In this document: positions 17,329-24,651 of the stretch, piece after piece
Position numbering within the stretch: the stretch's first letter is position 1
Layout of the letters: each line of letters begins with the position of its first letter
Assembly: GCA_023664665.1 (NCBI GenBank)
Contig: JAMPEY010000030.1
Coordinates: 1 to 36,320 of the forward strand
Origin: Lachnoclostridium sp.
GTDB taxonomy: Bacteria > Bacillota > Clostridia > Lachnospirales > Lachnospiraceae
Length of the DNA: 36,320 bases
Direction of reading: 5' to 3'
Position numbers and translations under genes: made by a program
Notes under the pieces: generated by a model
The model's database searches: none
The model's input: only the letters and a program-made list of their open reading frames with translations
Told to the model about the DNA's origin: nothing

Positions 17329-17355
17329 TGTAACGAAACGGTTCTGAAACGGATA
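17329..17355 (+). promoter_or_regulatory. Possible ECF-type promoter of the sigma-factor operon
   Basis: TGTAAC (17329-17334) resembles the -35 of ECF sigma promoters, and CGGATA (17350-17355) lies 15 nt further at a plausible -10 place. ECF operons often control themselves. The match is weak and spacing is shorter than in the best-known consensus. Confidence 0.3.
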
Positions 17356-17358
17356 AAA

Positions 17359-17479
17359 GTGTGAGAAGAAGTTCTAAAGTCGTTTCACCAGAGGGTGAAA
17401 CGCCAAGAACTTCTATTCTCACACGGAAGAACGCAAGGACAGCGTTCTTCTCATTGATTGTTTGTGCCTGCTGTGCAGG
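17359..17479 (+). repeat. Array of strong hairpins before the ECF operon
   Basis: Three successive inverted repeats: (1) outer arms 17359-17375 and 17406-17424 (17 bp, two-base bulge) enclosing an inner 9-bp stem 17381-17389/17394-17402; (2) GAAGAACGC/GCGTTCTTC at 17426-17434/17442-17450; (3) CCTGC/GCAGG at 17467-17471/17475-17479. No T tract follows the first, so it is not a simple terminator. It could be a mobile palindromic repeat or leader RNA structure. Confidence 0.75.
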
Positions 17480-17517
17480 TGTTCTTTACATTGGTGGTTT
17501 AAGGTGTTGAAAGTGCT

Positions 17518-18084
17518 ATGGAGATGAACATGGGAAGTTTCCGCAGAGATTATGAAGACAATTTGTTAGAAGAACTCTATAGGGAAAACAGTAAAATCGT
17601 GTATCACTTTTTACTGTCGTTATGTCATGACGCCGATTTGTCTCAGGACTTGATGCAGGAAACTTTCCTACGGGCGTACCAATCCTTGGACCGGTACGAC
17701 GGAAGCTGCAAAATTTCCACTTGGCTTTGCCAGATTGCAAGGCATTTGTACTACCAGCATCTTGCAAAAACGAAACATGAGGTACTGTCGGATTTCAAAG
17801 AAGAGATAACCCCAAAGACAAGCGCCGTGCCTTTTCCGCATCAGGATTCCCCCACGGAGAATGCCGTGCTCAACCGCTTAGAGCTTTTGTCCGTGCTAAA
17901 AGAATTGCAGAAGCTTCCGGAACAGATGAGGGAGGTCATTTATCTGAGGGCGGCTGCAGAGTTATCTTTTAAGGAGATTGCTGAGGTGATGGGAAGAAGT
18001 GAAAATTGGGCGAGAGTAAATTTTTATCGGGGAAAAGAAATGCTGATAAAGGCAAAAAAGAATGGGAAAGGAGAATGGTTATGA
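17518..18084 (+). CDS. ECF-type RNA polymerase sigma factor
   Basis: The 188-residue protein has sigma region 2 (YHFLLSLCHDADLSQDLMQETFLRAYQSL is the core, around residues 22-65) and region 4 with a helix-turn-helix (about 125-180; LSFKEIAEVMGRSENWARV), without region 3, which is the ECF layout. It directs RNA polymerase to a small regulon in response to an outside signal passed on by its anti-sigma partner. The next gene, overlapping by the ATGA at 18081, encodes a zinc-finger membrane anti-sigma. The start may be 17518, or 17530 with GGAG at 17520-17523 as its site; the difference is four residues. The operon continues into an ABC transporter. Confidence 0.9.
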   Translation: MEMNMGSFRRDYEDNLLEELYRENSKIVYHFLLSLCHDADLSQDLMQETFLRAYQSLDRYDGSCKISTWLCQIARHLYYQHLAKTKHEVLSDFKEEITPKTSAVPFPHQDSPTENAVLNRLELLSVLKELQKLPEQMREVIYLRAAAELSFKEIAEVMGRSENWARVNFYRGKEMLIKAKKNGKGEWL

Positions 18085-18914
18085 ATATGAGCGGAAAAGA
18101 AGAAAAAGACGAAAATATTCGATTAAACTGTGATATTGTGAGGGATTTGACGCCATCTTATCTGGAAAATATCTGTTCGGAGAGCTCCGAAAAAGCGGTG
18201 GAGGCGCATCTTAGCGAATGCGTGGACTGCTTTAAGTATGTGCAGAGTATGAGGGAAACGACAATTGAAGCGGGACAGATTCATTTAAAAGAGATGGATC
18301 ATATGAAAAAAATGCGCCGCTATTATGACAAAAAAGTGCTGGTTCATCTGATAGGTATTTTGGTGGCGGCATTGGTGGTAGTCTGGTGCATGGTTCAATA
18401 CTGGAATCTGGAACTTAAGGCTTACGGAAGCATTGCGCCTGTGGTAACGCTGGTTTTGTTATTTTTATTAAAGGATGGGCAGAAGTATCGGGAAAAAGGA
18501 AAAATGCACATAGCAGCGGCTGCCCTGTCGCTCTTAGGCATCGTTTATATCATAGGGCTGTCCGCTTGCCTTGGGGTCTGGCTGGAAGCGGATGCGGGAC
18601 CCTTCGGAATGGCTTTGCATAAAACAGGTCCTTTTCTTCATTATCAGATAATGGCAGTCGTGATTATGGAAACGATTCTCTTTGTCTGCTCCCTTCGGGC
18701 TACCATGCAGAAAGACCGCAGAATGGGGATTATTCCTGTGGCAGCCTTGGTGGGCATCTTGTATGGAATGGCAGTGACGGAAACATTGTACCGCATGGAC
18801 GATGTGAATGGTTTATCGGCGCTGTTTTGGCAGATGTTTTTTGTGTTTGGTGCGGAAGCGGTTGCTTTAGGCGCGCTGGCAGTGGTTACATCCATATCGT
18901 TTAAGAAGGCGTAA
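18081..18914 (+). CDS. Membrane anti-sigma factor with zinc-finger (HxxxCxxC)
   Basis: The 277-residue protein has a short cytosolic N-terminal domain with a HLSECVDC motif (H-x3-C-x2-C, near residues 44-51), typical of zinc-containing anti-sigma domains, then about six membrane segments from about residue 88 to the end. It would hold the upstream sigma factor at the membrane until a signal releases it. The larger-than-usual membrane part may itself sense the signal; this is inference. Start 18081 overlaps the sigma stop codon as ATGA, with GGAG upstream, implying coupled translation. Confidence 0.85.
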   Translation: MNMSGKEEKDENIRLNCDIVRDLTPSYLENICSESSEKAVEAHLSECVDCFKYVQSMRETTIEAGQIHLKEMDHMKKMRRYYDKKVLVHLIGILVAALVVVWCMVQYWNLELKAYGSIAPVVTLVLLFLLKDGQKYREKGKMHIAAAALSLLGIVYIIGLSACLGVWLEADAGPFGMALHKTGPFLHYQIMAVVIMETILFVCSLRATMQKDRRMGIIPVAALVGILYGMAVTETLYRMDDVNGLSALFWQMFFVFGAEAVALGALAVVTSISFKKA

Positions 18915-18991
18915 TCCATAGGGATTGCGAAACTTTGGCTTTGGCAGAGTGTCGCAAATACCTAAGTTTAATAAAAAGGAGAGGGAAGAGC

Positions 18992-19801
18992 ATGGTTAGG
19001 ACAGAGATGAAAAGAGCCTTTGGCTCCAAAGCTTTCCGGGCGACTTGTATCGTAACATTAATAATGCTTGCCTTTGCCAGCAGCGACTATCTGCCGCCCC
19101 CGCATTCCAATATTAAACTTCCGGAGCCATGGTGGATTTTCTATTTTCATTGCTTTTTCTTGGGGATGAAGACTGCGCTGCCCGTGTTTTATCCTATTGT
19201 GGTGATGATTCCCTATGTTCTTTCCTATCGGCAGGACAGGGACAGCGGCTATAGGAAGCTTATTCTGCTTAAAACCTCAAGGAAAGCTTATCTGGGCGCA
19301 AAGGCGTTAGCCGTGTGGGCTTCGGCTTTTGCAGCGATTCTGCTGCCATCCCTTGCATGGATTCCGGCATGCAGGCTGATAGGGGATACGGATTGGGACT
19401 ATGCTTTGGAATATTATGCACACAATATCAATTTTCTGCCGGACTTTTACAGGGAGCATGTTGTATTGTACTGCGTGATGTATGCCTTTCATGCAGCCAT
19501 CTTGGGAGCTGTGTTTGCCCTGCTTGGTCTGGGCATAAGCGCGGTGGTAAAAAATAAGTATCTGGCGCTTTTTCTGCCATTTTGCTATGCTATTTTTTCC
19601 TCATCCATCCTTACCTCGCTCTTTCGGGACACTTTTATCGGAAAAAGCTTTGAGGTGATGAATCTGATGCCGTTGCAGACTTATTGCTATACAGATGTTT
19701 ATCCGCTGGGGTATTGGACCGTTCCGGTCTATGAGGCGGCGTTAGCAGCAGTGGGGCTTATCCTGTACTTGGGAGGAGATTATTATGTTGGCAAAGCTTA
19801 A
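18992..19801 (+). CDS. ABC-2-like membrane protein 1
   Basis: This 269-residue protein has about six hydrophobic segments and the general look of an ABC-2-type permease subunit (an N-terminal amphipathic MVRTEMKRAFGSKAF followed by a first membrane helix, then an extracellular loop). I cannot assign a precise family. GGAGAGGGAAGAGC precedes ATG 18992. It is the third gene of the ECF operon, with overlaps between its end and the next gene (19785-19801), so the subunits are translated together. The dedicated ATPase is the last gene of the operon. Confidence 0.7.
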   Translation: MVRTEMKRAFGSKAFRATCIVTLIMLAFASSDYLPPPHSNIKLPEPWWIFYFHCFFLGMKTALPVFYPIVVMIPYVLSYRQDRDSGYRKLILLKTSRKAYLGAKALAVWASAFAAILLPSLAWIPACRLIGDTDWDYALEYYAHNINFLPDFYREHVVLYCVMYAFHAAILGAVFALLGLGISAVVKNKYLALFLPFCYAIFSSSILTSLFRDTFIGKSFEVMNLMPLQTYCYTDVYPLGYWTVPVYEAALAAVGLILYLGGDYYVGKA

Positions 19802-20540
19802 GACTGAATGTGGGGAGTTTTCTTTTGGGAGGAAATGGATTTTCCAGACCCTTCTTTCGGTTGCGGCAGCATATGTGCATCTGGAATCTTTTAAGGTATT
19901 GTGGGCGGATGCATCCATAGGTGAATTTGTGGTATATTCCCTGACAAATAAAAATTATTTTTTGATACTGTTTCCCTTTCTGTGTCTTGCGTGGACCAAT
20001 GGAAAGAGTCAGGAAGTCTGCCGCTATCCCCTTTTGGTTCGATATCGAACCGGAAATGAGTTCTTTGCAGTCCGTTTTCTGGCAAAGGCGCTTTTTTCCA
20101 TGGCAGCGCTTCTGGCACACATAGGGGCCCTGCTTATAGTGGGGCGCACTCTGGCATCTGTCCCCCGGAACTGCTTTGTGACATCGGGGCATCCGGCAGG
20201 AATCATCATCCTGCAGTTCTTAAATCTTTCCTGCTATGTCTGTGTGGTGCTCCTGCTGTATGAACTTTTGTCAAATGTGGTGGGAAATACGATGTTAGGT
20301 GTGATGCTCACCGCATTGGAAGTAATTATGAACCATTTAGTGGTAGGGCTGGGGATGACCCCGATAATAATGTGGACACCCTGGGGGAGAGTGGCATATA
20401 AGCTGTCTGGCCAGACGGTTTTGAATTATCGGTTTTATGTGATATATTGGGCGTTTTTGATATCTTTATTATTTTATCTGGCGGATAAGTGGAATGGGAG
20501 AAAGGATTATGTTTTTGAGGAAACACGCAAAACGGGCTAG
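19785..20540 (+). CDS. ABC-2-like membrane protein 2
   Basis: The 251-residue product is hydrophobic with about six membrane helices and a conserved-looking YPLLVRYRTGNEFFAVRFLAKALF loop. It overlaps the upstream gene by 17 nt and has GGAGG just upstream of its start (19785). It is probably a permease subunit working with the neighbours; no known family was recognised by reading. Confidence 0.68.
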   Translation: MLAKLKTECGEFSFGRKWIFQTLLSVAAAYVHLESFKVLWADASIGEFVVYSLTNKNYFLILFPFLCLAWTNGKSQEVCRYPLLVRYRTGNEFFAVRFLAKALFSMAALLAHIGALLIVGRTLASVPRNCFVTSGHPAGIIILQFLNLSCYVCVVLLLYELLSNVVGNTMLGVMLTALEVIMNHLVVGLGMTPIIMWTPWGRVAYKLSGQTVLNYRFYVIYWAFLISLLFYLADKWNGRKDYVFEETRKTG

Positions 20541-21153
20541 TTTTATTTTGCTCTTTTGCCTGTTGGCATGGTATTCCGGGGAGGCCGGGCCGGGGGCGGA
20601 ACTGTTGGTTTCTATGTGGGACCGCACCTTCTACCGAATCGGAGCGGACTGTGTTTATTGGATAACCATGCGTTTGGCGGCATGGATTGTGATTTATCTG
20701 CATTTGCTTCGCTTGGAAAGCGGATTTTTTGTCTATCTTTTCCTGCGGCAGCGGAGCTATGGAAAAGTGTTCCTGCACACTTATGCGGGATGTGTGGGAA
20801 GGGCAATGTGTTATTATGGCATCGGTACACTGATTATGGCGGTTTTCCACAGCCTGACCTTACCCGGCGTAAGGATAGGGAGCCTGCTGTGCCAGGGCGC
20901 CCTGCCGCGGATTCTGGCGGAAGAGGGCTTGGAAGCTCTAAGCTTCTGCCTTGCGGCGTATGCGGTGCACTGTGTCTTCCGCCATGCGGAGGCAGGGTTT
21001 CTGGTGACGCTTACAGGGCGGCTCGCTCTTAATTTTGCAACGGGCGGGGCGCGCCCCGGGCTGCCTGTTCAGCTAACCGTGCTTTTGGTGTTGACGATGG
21101 TGGTGTTTTTTATGGCGTTTCGCAATTTTGCGGAGAAGTATATTGATGGGTAG
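20509..21153 (+). CDS. ABC-2-like membrane protein 3
   Basis: A 214-residue hydrophobic protein with about six membrane helices. It overlaps the upstream gene by 32 nt. ATG 20509 follows GGGAG at 20496-20500 (8-nt spacing) and is preferred to ATG 20494. It is likely a third membrane subunit of the same transporter. Multiple small permease-like proteins plus one BcrA-like ATPase is a layout common to peptide-antibiotic export or immunity systems. Confidence 0.62.
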   Translation: MFLRKHAKRASFILLFCLLAWYSGEAGPGAELLVSMWDRTFYRIGADCVYWITMRLAAWIVIYLHLLRLESGFFVYLFLRQRSYGKVFLHTYAGCVGRAMCYYGIGTLIMAVFHSLTLPGVRIGSLLCQGALPRILAEEGLEALSFCLAAYAVHCVFRHAEAGFLVTLTGRLALNFATGGARPGLPVQLTVLLVLTMVVFFMAFRNFAEKYIDG

Positions 21154-21184
21154 ATAAAATAAAAGAGCGCAGGAGGAAGAAAAT

Positions 21185-21886
21185 ATGGATGGAATGGCTA
21201 ACACGGAAATGTCGGAAGAAATGGTGAAAATCGAGCATGTGAAAAAGGCGTACAAGGGGAATGTGCTGTTTACGGATTTAAATCTCTCGGTGAAACGGGG
21301 AGAGAGCTGCGCCATCGTAGGTGTGAACGGTTCGGGAAAAAGTGTGCTGCTTAAAATGGTGTGCGGGCTTGTCAAGCCGGATGCGGGGGATATCATCGTA
21401 GGGGGAGAGAAAATCGAGAAGGGGAAGTTTCCGAAGGATATAGGCGTGATTCTGGATAATGCAGGCTTCCTGCCCAATGAAACGGGGCTTGACAATCTTT
21501 GTATCATAGCGGGAATCTTAAGGAAGGTGACAAAGGCAGAGGTGGAAGAAACCATGCGCTTAGTGGGCTTAGACCCGGCTTTGCAGATCAAGGTCGGAAA
21601 GTATTCCCTCGGCATGAAGCAGCGCCTTGCCATTGCGCAGGCGCTTATGGAAAAGCCGTCGCTTCTTATTTTGGATGAGCCTTTTAATGCCATTGACCAG
21701 AATACGGTAAAGGATTTCAGGGATCTTCTGGGGCGGCTGAATACGCAGGAAGGGGTCACCATCCTTATGACATCCCATCATCAGGCGGACTTGCAGGGGC
21801 TGTGCCGGAATGTTTATCGGATTGATTCGCAGGATTTGAAGAAAATTGAAATAAATAAAACTCCCATTTACCTATTGACAAAGTAG
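21185..21886 (+). CDS. ABC transporter ATP-binding protein (BcrA-like)
   Basis: This 233-residue ATPase has Walker A GVNGSGKS at 46-53, Walker B LLILDEP, and a signature YSLGMKQRL in place of LSGGQ, as in the BcrA/lantibiotic-immunity branch. GGAGGAAGAAAAT precedes the start. It is the last gene of the sigma/anti-sigma/three-permease operon and would power export through the membrane subunits. The promoter of the next operon begins inside its last codons (21875). Substrate is unknown; resistance to a cell-envelope agent is the most natural guess for an ECF-controlled exporter. Confidence 0.88.
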   Translation: MDGMANTEMSEEMVKIEHVKKAYKGNVLFTDLNLSVKRGESCAIVGVNGSGKSVLLKMVCGLVKPDAGDIIVGGEKIEKGKFPKDIGVILDNAGFLPNETGLDNLCIIAGILRKVTKAEVEETMRLVGLDPALQIKVGKYSLGMKQRLAIAQALMEKPSLLILDEPFNAIDQNTVKDFRDLLGRLNTQEGVTILMTSHHQADLQGLCRNVYRIDSQDLKKIEINKTPIYLLTK

Positions 21887-21903
21887 ATAAACGGGTGTAA
21901 TAT
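21875..21903 (+). promoter_or_regulatory. Strong promoter of the Cys-leader/transporter operon
   Basis: TTGACA (21875-21880), 17-nt spacer, TAATAT (21898-21903). The -35 lies in the last codons of the preceding ATPase gene. Transcription should start near 21910, leaving a leader of about 285 nt before the binding-protein gene. Confidence 0.8.
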
Positions 21904-21950
21904 CACTATATTGAATTTGAGCAACTTATTCAGGAAAGGAGAGGAATGCT

Positions 21951-22067
21951 ATGTACGGAACAAACAATTCTTATATTGCTGTTACATGTTGCTGTCGAAT
22001 GTTTTTCCCCCGGGTATGTCAATATAGCCAGGTGCATTCGTCTGCTTTGTGTTGCGGTGGTGCATGA
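21951..22067 (+). CDS. Cysteine-rich leader peptide (38 aa)
   Basis: A very strong ribosome binding site (AAGGAGAGG, ending at 21944, 6-nt spacing) precedes ATG 21951. The 38-codon frame encodes six cysteines: three consecutive Cys codons (TGT TGC TGT, residues 13-15, 21987-21995), one at residue 23 and two at 34-35. It ends at TGA 22065-22067. A Rho-independent terminator follows 34 nt later, before an amino-acid transporter operon. This is the layout of a classical transcription attenuator, where the ribosome stalls on scarce Cys-tRNA; I take the peptide to have no function of its own after translation. It is too short for most automatic gene callers. Confidence 0.8.
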   Translation: MYGTNNSYIAVTCCCRMFFPRVCQYSQVHSSALCCGGA

Positions 22068-22105
22068 TATTTCAATAGGAAATGCTATATTGCTATTTAT
22101 CCGGG
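22009..22105 (+). promoter_or_regulatory. Antiterminator arms of the Cys attenuator
   Basis: CCCGGGTA (22009-22016) can pair with TATCCGGG (22098-22105; one G-U), and nested inside it CAATATAGC (22020-22028) pairs with GCTATATTG (22084-22092). This two-part helix of about 17 bp uses the 5' arm of the terminator (22101-22106), so the two structures exclude each other. A ribosome held at the triple-Cys codons (21987-21995) would leave these arms free. Confidence 0.65.
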
Positions 22106-22130
22106 AGTGAATCGACATCCCGGTTTTTTT
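22101..22130 (+). terminator. Attenuator terminator
   Basis: CCGGGA (22101-22106) and TCCCGG (22118-22123) form the stem, followed by seven T (22124-22130). It lies between the Cys-rich leader ORF and the binding-protein gene. Confidence 0.85.
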
Positions 22131-22195
22131 GTGCTCAAATTCTATACATATTAAAGCAAACTGTTGAATATATGACGGAAAGAGGAGGATTTATT

Positions 22196-23839
22196 ATGAA
22201 ACATTTTGTATCTAAACGGTTGGGAGCCATTACCCTCGCACTTACCTTTTTGGTATCCGCACTGACAGGATGTGGTTCCGAAAAATCTGCAAACAGCAGC
22301 ACTGTGGAACAGAAAAACCCTACAAGCGGGACTGCTGTTTATAGGACGGTAGATGAAATTAAGGAAAGCGGTACAATTAATATCGGCGTATTTTCGGATA
22401 AGAGTCCATTTGGCTATGTAGATGAAAATGGAGAGTATCAAGGATATGATGTCTATTTTGGCAACCGTATCGGTAAAGATCTTGGAGTGAAAATAAATTA
22501 TGTGTCTACAGAGGCTGCAAACCGTATCGAATATCTGCAGACAGGAAAGGTTGATATTATCCTTGCAAACTTTACCGTAACAGAGGAGCGTGCACAGGAG
22601 GTGGACTTTGCGCTGCCATATATGAATGTAGCGCTGGGGATTGTTTCTCCGGAAGATGCGGTTATCACCAGCTTGGATGAGATTGGCGGTAACGATGAAG
22701 TAATCGTTATTTCGGGAACTACTGCTGAAACCTACCTTGAAAAGAACTATCCGGGCATAAAGCTGCAGAAATATGATGCTTATGCAGAGGCAAAAACGGC
22801 ATTTGAGAACCGGAACGGTGTGGCATGGGCGAATGACAACACGGAAGTCATTGCATTTGCTATTGAGAATCCCGGTTATGAAGTCGGCATTCCCTCTCTC
22901 GGAAGCGCAGATACCATTGCACCTGCTGTCACCAAAGGCAATGAAAGCCTGCTGAATTGGCTGAATAATGAAATCAAGGCTCTCGGCGAAGAAAAATTCT
23001 TCCATGCAGACTACGAGGCAACATTGCTTGATACCTATGGCGCTGATTATGAGAATACACTGGTTGTTGAAGGCGGTGTGATTGCAGGAACGAAGGTGGA
23101 GAATAAAGGTGTAATTACCGTTGCTGCTTCTCCTACACCACATGCGGAAATTCTTGCCTATGCTGCCGAAATTCTTGCAAAGGAAGGATGGACACTGAAA
23201 GTTACTGAATTTGAAGACTATATCCAGCCGAATCTGGTGGTGGACAGCGGTGAAATTGATGCCAACTATTTCCAGCATGTACCATATCTGGATGACTTCA
23301 ATCAGGAAAAAGGAACATCTCTTGTGTCAGTTGCCGGAATTCATTATGAACCCTTTGGCATTTATCCGGGTACAAAATCAAATCTTTCTGATTTAAAGGA
23401 TGGCGATGTCATTGCAGTGCCGAATGACACAACCAATGAAGCAAGGGCATTGCTCCTGCTGCAGGATAACGGCGTCATCACATTGGCGGAAGGGGCAGGA
23501 CTAAAGGCTACTGTTAAGGATATTGTTGACAATCCCAATCATATCAAGATTCAGGAGCTTGAGGCTGCGCAGGTTTCCAGAGTAAAGGGTGAAGTGGCTT
23601 TTGTCGTACTCAATGGCAATTATGCATTGGGCGCAGGCTTCTCCGTAGCCCATGATGCCGTGGCATATGAGACCAGCGAATCGGAAGCGGCACAGACCTA
23701 TGTGAATGTTCTGGTTGTAAAAGAAGGCAATGAGAATGCGGAAGGAATTAAGGCACTTGCAGAGGTGTTGAAATCGGATGCGGTTAAGCAGTATATCGTC
23801 GATACCTATGATGGAGCGGTCGTGCCTTTTGAGGATTAA
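22196..23839 (+). CDS. Lipoprotein fusion of SBP family-3 and MetQ/NlpA binding domains
   Basis: The 547-residue product begins with a lipoprotein signal ending in the lipobox LTGC (Cys about residue 26). Residues about 45-285 are an SBP family-3 domain (GTINIGVFSDKSPFGYVDENG; RIEYLQTGKVDIILANFTVT; VDFALPYM). Residues about 300-547 are a complete MetQ/NlpA domain (ITVAASPTPHAEILAYAA; DYIQPNLVVDSGEIDANYFQ; HVPYLDDFN). These families normally exist as separate proteins of 250-280 residues for, respectively, polar amino acids/cystine and methionine. AGAGGAGG precedes ATG 22196. Both matching transporter types are encoded directly downstream, so the fused protein may feed both. No frameshift or stop separates the domains. 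Confidence 0.92.
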   Translation: MKHFVSKRLGAITLALTFLVSALTGCGSEKSANSSTVEQKNPTSGTAVYRTVDEIKESGTINIGVFSDKSPFGYVDENGEYQGYDVYFGNRIGKDLGVKINYVSTEAANRIEYLQTGKVDIILANFTVTEERAQEVDFALPYMNVALGIVSPEDAVITSLDEIGGNDEVIVISGTTAETYLEKNYPGIKLQKYDAYAEAKTAFENRNGVAWANDNTEVIAFAIENPGYEVGIPSLGSADTIAPAVTKGNESLLNWLNNEIKALGEEKFFHADYEATLLDTYGADYENTLVVEGGVIAGTKVENKGVITVAASPTPHAEILAYAAEILAKEGWTLKVTEFEDYIQPNLVVDSGEIDANYFQHVPYLDDFNQEKGTSLVSVAGIHYEPFGIYPGTKSNLSDLKDGDVIAVPNDTTNEARALLLLQDNGVITLAEGAGLKATVKDIVDNPNHIKIQELEAAQVSRVKGEVAFVVLNGNYALGAGFSVAHDAVAYETSESEAAQTYVNVLVVKEGNENAEGIKALAEVLKSDAVKQYIVDTYDGAVVPFED

Positions 23840-23877
23840 AACAGAGCTTAAATAAAATTAACATAGGAAAATAATTT

Positions 23878-24651
23878 ATGGAAACAGCATATATAGAAGT
23901 TCATGAGCTTACCAAAACATTTTCCGCAAAAAACGGAAATGTAGAGGCATTAAAATCAATATCACTCTCGATACCCCAAAATGAAATTTTTGGGGTAATC
24001 GGGTTGTCCGGTGCAGGAAAAAGCACGCTGGTGAGATGCCTGAACCTACTGGAAAAACCGGATTCGGGAGAGGTGATTATAGGCGGGCAGAATTTGTTAG
24101 CGCTGAGCAAAGAGCAGCTTAGGCTCCGCAGGCAGAAGATTGGCATGATTTTCCAGCATTTTAATCTGCTGGAGCAGGCAAATGTTCTGGATAATGTCTG
24201 TTTTCCGCTGGAGATTCAGGGAATGCCAAAAAAGCAGCGAAAAGAGAAAGCTTTGGAGCTGCTGCAAAAGGTGGGACTGGAGGACAAGGCGAGAGCTTAT
24301 CCCTCTCAGCTTTCCGGCGGGCAGAAACAGAGAGTTGCCATTGCCAGAGTGCTGGCAAATGAACCGGATATTTTATTGTGCGATGAGGCAACCAGCGCAC
24401 TTGACCCGGAGACAACGAAAACGATTTTAAATCTGCTGAAAGACATTCATGATACCATGGGAATTACGATTGTCATCATCACCCATGAAATGGGGGTGAT
24501 TCAGGAAATTTGTACTCAGGTGGCAGTTTTGGATGGAGGTATGGTTCAGGAGTGCGGAAGTGTTAAGGAGATTTTTGCAAATCCAAAATCAGAGGCGGCA
24601 AGGCGGCTGCTTTTGCTGCGGGAAACGGAGGAACGGGCTGATGTGGGATGA
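23878..24651 (+). CDS. MetN-like ABC ATPase without C-terminal NIL domain
   Basis: The 257-residue ATPase has Walker A GLSGAGKS (42-49), signature LSGGQKQR and Walker B ILLCDEATSALDP; sequence such as IFGVIGLSGAGKSTLVRCLNLLE is typical of MetN. Classical MetN is about 340 residues and carries a C-terminal NIL/ACT-like domain that binds methionine and inhibits transport; this protein stops at the end of the ATPase domain and so lacks that control. It overlaps the next gene (MetI-like permease) and so pairs with it. Its site AGGAAAATAATTT is of moderate strength. Confidence 0.88.
   Translation: METAYIEVHELTKTFSAKNGNVEALKSISLSIPQNEIFGVIGLSGAGKSTLVRCLNLLEKPDSGEVIIGGQNLLALSKEQLRLRRQKIGMIFQHFNLLEQANVLDNVCFPLEIQGMPKKQRKEKALELLQKVGLEDKARAYPSQLSGGQKQRVAIARVLANEPDILLCDEATSALDPETTKTILNLLKDIHDTMGITIVIITHEMGVIQEICTQVAVLDGGMVQECGSVKEIFANPKSEAARRLLLLRETEERADVG

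Noticed and set aside
17359..17424. Treating the large composite hairpin as the metK terminator
   Set aside because: A better terminator with a T tract already exists at 17288-17320, and this hairpin is not followed by T.
19785..20540. Possible frameshifts among the three overlapping membrane genes
   Set aside because: Each has its own ribosome binding site and a sensible length; short overlaps are normal for coupled genes.
22082..22195. An upstream start of the fused binding protein, extending the frame to 22082
   Set aside because: The extension runs through the terminator hairpin, lacks a ribosome binding site, and would put the lipoprotein signal in the interior; ATG 22196 has AGAGGAGG and the signal peptide right after.
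22151..23278. Minus-strand frame of 375 codons opposite the fused binding protein
   Set aside because: Antisense to two recognised domains; composition is unlike a real protein.
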